From Diacronema lutheri (lineage: Eukaryota > Haptophyta > Pavlovophyceae > Pavlovales > Pavlovaceae), in NCBI GenBank assembly GCA_019448385.1, contig JAGTXO010000026.1, positions 404,528-468,527 of the forward strand: a DNA stretch of 64,000 bases, in the 5' to 3' direction. Position numbers and translations under genes: made by a program. How positions within the stretch are numbered: the stretch's first letter is position 1; every line of letters starts with the position of its first letter. This document shows, one piece after another, positions 61,800 to 64,000 of this stretch. Under the pieces are notes generated by a model. It did not search any database. It saw only the letters and a list, made by a program, of their open reading frames with translations, and was not told where the DNA came from.

Positions 61800-64000
61800 T
61801 TACACTGGCCGGACCAGCCCGGACCGCGCCCTATATAGGGGCACTCGCTCACGCTTCTCACCTCTCGTCGAGCTTGATGCCGGAGAGCGGAGCACAAATG
61901 TGTACATGTCGGCCGCAGCCTCGAGCCGCTTGCTCGTTGCCGTGCCAGAGCCATGTCCAGCCTTTGTCTCGACGCGGACGAGGATCGGGCTGCGGCGCGG
62001 CGCACGCGCCGGCGAGGCGTCCGCGGGGCCGAGCGGTGCGCGAGCGGCGGTGAGCAGTGCGGCGCGGGGCGCGCGCGCGACGCGCGCGCGCGGCGCACTT
62101 GAGATGGCGCACGTCACTTCCGAAGACGTGCTGCAGCTGTGCGGCCATCTTGTAGGTGTGAAGCGGAACGACGCGATCGTCGTGGTCGGCGGTGGTGAGC
62201 ATGATGGGCGGATACGGCCGTCCGGGCGCCACGTTGTGATACGGTGAGTACGCGCGGATGTGGCCAAACGCGTCCGCATCGTCGGGCGAGCCGTATTCGG
62301 CGCACCAAAAATGGCCGATGGTGAAGCGGTGGAAGCGAAGCATGTCGAGCAGGCCCACCTGGCAAAGCACGCAACCGAAGAGCTCGGGCCGCTGGTTTGC
62401 CGCCGCCGCGACGAGCAGGCCGCCGTTGGATGCGCCGTGGATCGCGAGCTTGCGCGCGCTCGTGTACTTGCGCTCGGCGAGGAGCTCGGCGCACGCGGCA
62501 AAGTCGTCGAACGTGTTCTGCTTGCGCGGGCCGGTCGCCGCCTGGTGCCAGTCCTTGCCGTACTCGCCGCCGCCGCGCACGTTGGCGAGCGCCCATACGC
62601 CGCGCACGCGCCGCGCGGGCCGCGCCGGCGGTCGCGCCGCGCCAAAACGACGGGCAGGCCTCAGCGTCGCGCGAGAGGAGCTGCAGGAGGGTGAGGTTGA
62701 GCGGGTCAAAGCTGATCGTCTTGACGACGTTGAAGCCGCCGTACGCGAAGAGCGCCGCGCCGCTCTCGCCATCGAAGAGCAGCTCCTTCGCGCGCACGAC
62801 GAAGAGGGGTACGCGCGTGCCGTCCTTGGAGGTGGCGAAGAGCTGCTCGATCATGAACTCGGACGTGTCGAGGCCGGCAATCTTGGTGGCGAGGACGGGC
62901 TCGGGCGGCTCGCGCGTCTGCGGCGAGTAGCGGTAAATTACGGGCGGCGTCAAGAACGACTCGAAACGGAAATAGACCTCGCTGTCCTCCTCGCGCGAGC
63001 ACACGTCCGACACGACGCCGAGCTCGGGCAGCGGCACGACACACTCGAAGGAGCCGTTGAGGGCGTGCTGATGGAGCTCGTCCTTGACGTGGTTCATGTA
63101 CTTGAGCAGCAGCTTGTCGCCCACCCGATGCCCGCCCTTCGCGTAATCGCCGCCGCCGAGCGTATGCTCCGATTCGGCGACGACAACGCGATATGCCGGC
63201 GGCCCCGGCGCCGTCTCGCGCGCCCTACTGATCGCCGCTTCGATGTCGACCGCGACGATGTGTAGCGCGGCGCGCCACAGTTGGTGAAGAAGAGCCACTC
63301 GCCGCCGTGCGTCGTCACCAGCTCCCACTTGGCCTCGTAGTCCGCGACCACGCGCGCAAAGCCCCAGCGCGCGGCCGCGTCGGCTGCTGCGTCGTCGTGC
63401 GGCGGCGACGGCGGCGCGTCGGGCCGTGCGGCGCACCCACACTTGGTTGAATTTGCCTTGCGGATGGTGACGCAAAGGTAGCGGCCCTTGTCGACCACCT
63501 CGAGCGACGGCATCGCCTTGCGTCCTCGCGCGCCATCTCGAAGACGAGCTTGTGTCGCTCGCGCGCTGCCGAGCGCGGCAAGTAAATGCCCATGCTGGTG
63601 TCGTGCCCGTGCTGCGGCCGGCGCCCTCCATTGGCGCGGCGTCGCCGGCGGGCGCGGCGAAGCGGCCGTATAGTAAAAGCCCGAATCGTCGTGCGCCCAC
63701 CGATCGACGTGAACTTGCCCAGCGGATCTCATCGGCGTCGCGAGCACGGACGCAACGGCCCGCACACGGAGCGTCCGCCAGTCGTCCCGCCGTCGGCGAG
63801 CGCGTACGCGAGCTTGTGCGCCGAGTTGGAAAAGGAGACGAGCGCCGACATGCTCCGCCGTCCGACGAGAGCACGTTCGGGTCGAGCAGCACCGACTCCG
63901 CGCCGCCCCGGCTCGGCGCACGTGTACAGGACGGCGTGCTGCTGCAGCCCATCCTTGCGCCAGAACGAGAGCAGTGACGCCGAGTGGCGCGCAAAGCTGC
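61800..64000 (-). pseudogene. prolyl oligopeptidase (S9), frameshifted, N-terminus cut by window edge
   Basis: The catalytic domain is clear: ALANVRGGGEYGKDWH, IHGASNGGLLVAAA (nucleophile Ser) and TADHDDRVVPLHTYK (Asp). After a GTGCG...CAG intron (62098-61990) comes NPILVRVETKAGHGSG with the catalytic His. The beta-propeller side reads VLLDPNVLSSDG, WAHDDSGFYYTAASP, DYEAKWELVTTHGGEWLFFTN, and PPVIYRYSP. However, between 62600 and 64000 the sequence changes frame at least five times (near 62600, 63240, 63640-63720, 63790 and 63850) with no usable splice sites at the ones I checked. Family members cut short peptides after proline in the cytosol. Either this copy is dead or the base sequence here is unreliable. 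Confidence 0.75.

Noticed and set aside
1-64000. tRNA, rRNA and riboswitch genes
   Set aside because: No sequence matching tRNA box A/B pairs, rRNA cores or riboswitch motifs was recognised by eye; a tRNAscan-SE and Infernal run would be decisive.

Overview
This is nuclear DNA from a eukaryote with a very GC-rich genome, most likely a unicellular alga. The gene content fits that (symplekin, Snu23/ZMAT2, POLD4, DDX24/Mak5, carnitine acyltransferase, GH9 cellulase), and so does the architecture. Genes are packed on both strands with gaps of tens of bases. Introns are short (about 90-200 nt), GC-rich, and mostly begin GTGCG and end CAG. A haptophyte is my best guess, but the sequence alone does not prove it. 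I recognised no rRNA, tRNA or CRISPR array.

Left part (1-32.4 kb) is ordinary, dense host sequence. In order it holds: an unrecognised protein with a decayed Nudix-like box (cut by the left edge); a CDF-type metal transporter without its C-terminal domain; DDX24/Mak5 helicase; POLD4; a secreted GH9 glycosidase; an FGGY kinase; a small unknown gene; a PP2C phosphatase; a broken ankyrin-like fragment; a RING protein with a CaaX-like tail; symplekin; a second DEAD-box helicase; a secreted LNR-kringle receptor-like protein; a PhyH-type dioxygenase; a carnitine acyltransferase; an exostosin; Snu23; an unknown charged protein; and an unknown repeat protein. Several neighbours are head-to-head with under 60 bp between start codons. 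In one pair the two start codons overlap in a single CATG.

Middle part (about 32.4-59.5 kb) looks like a large mobile element with its main genes on the minus strand. Its centre is a predicted 6,213-residue protein (51717 to 32815, three exons, all phase 0). Along its length I can see an N-terminal Ulp1/C48-type peptidase with an intact His-Asp-Gln-Cys set, a second intact C48-like domain, several decayed C48-like folds, a YqaJ-type PD-(D/E)XK nuclease, a chromodomain, and a C-terminal Fanzor (eukaryotic TnpB-like) nuclease with all three RuvC acidic residues. Upstream on the same strand lie a ubiquitin-specific peptidase (USP/C19) and a Helitron-like Pif1 helicase broken by frameshifts. Four poly-C/poly-G runs lie at 52.2-54.7 kb. 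A roughly 300-bp inverted-repeat element with telomere-like TGTAGGG ends lies at 59.5-59.8 kb. No HUH Rep or other transposase was recognised.

Right part (59.8-64 kb) holds a frameshifted unknown coiled-coil-like gene and a prolyl oligopeptidase that is cut by the right edge and also frameshifted. Everything beyond about 57 kb is unusually rich in frameshifts, which means either decay or poorer base accuracy. The most novel content is the giant peptidase-nuclease-chromodomain-Fanzor protein and its USP and helicase neighbours.
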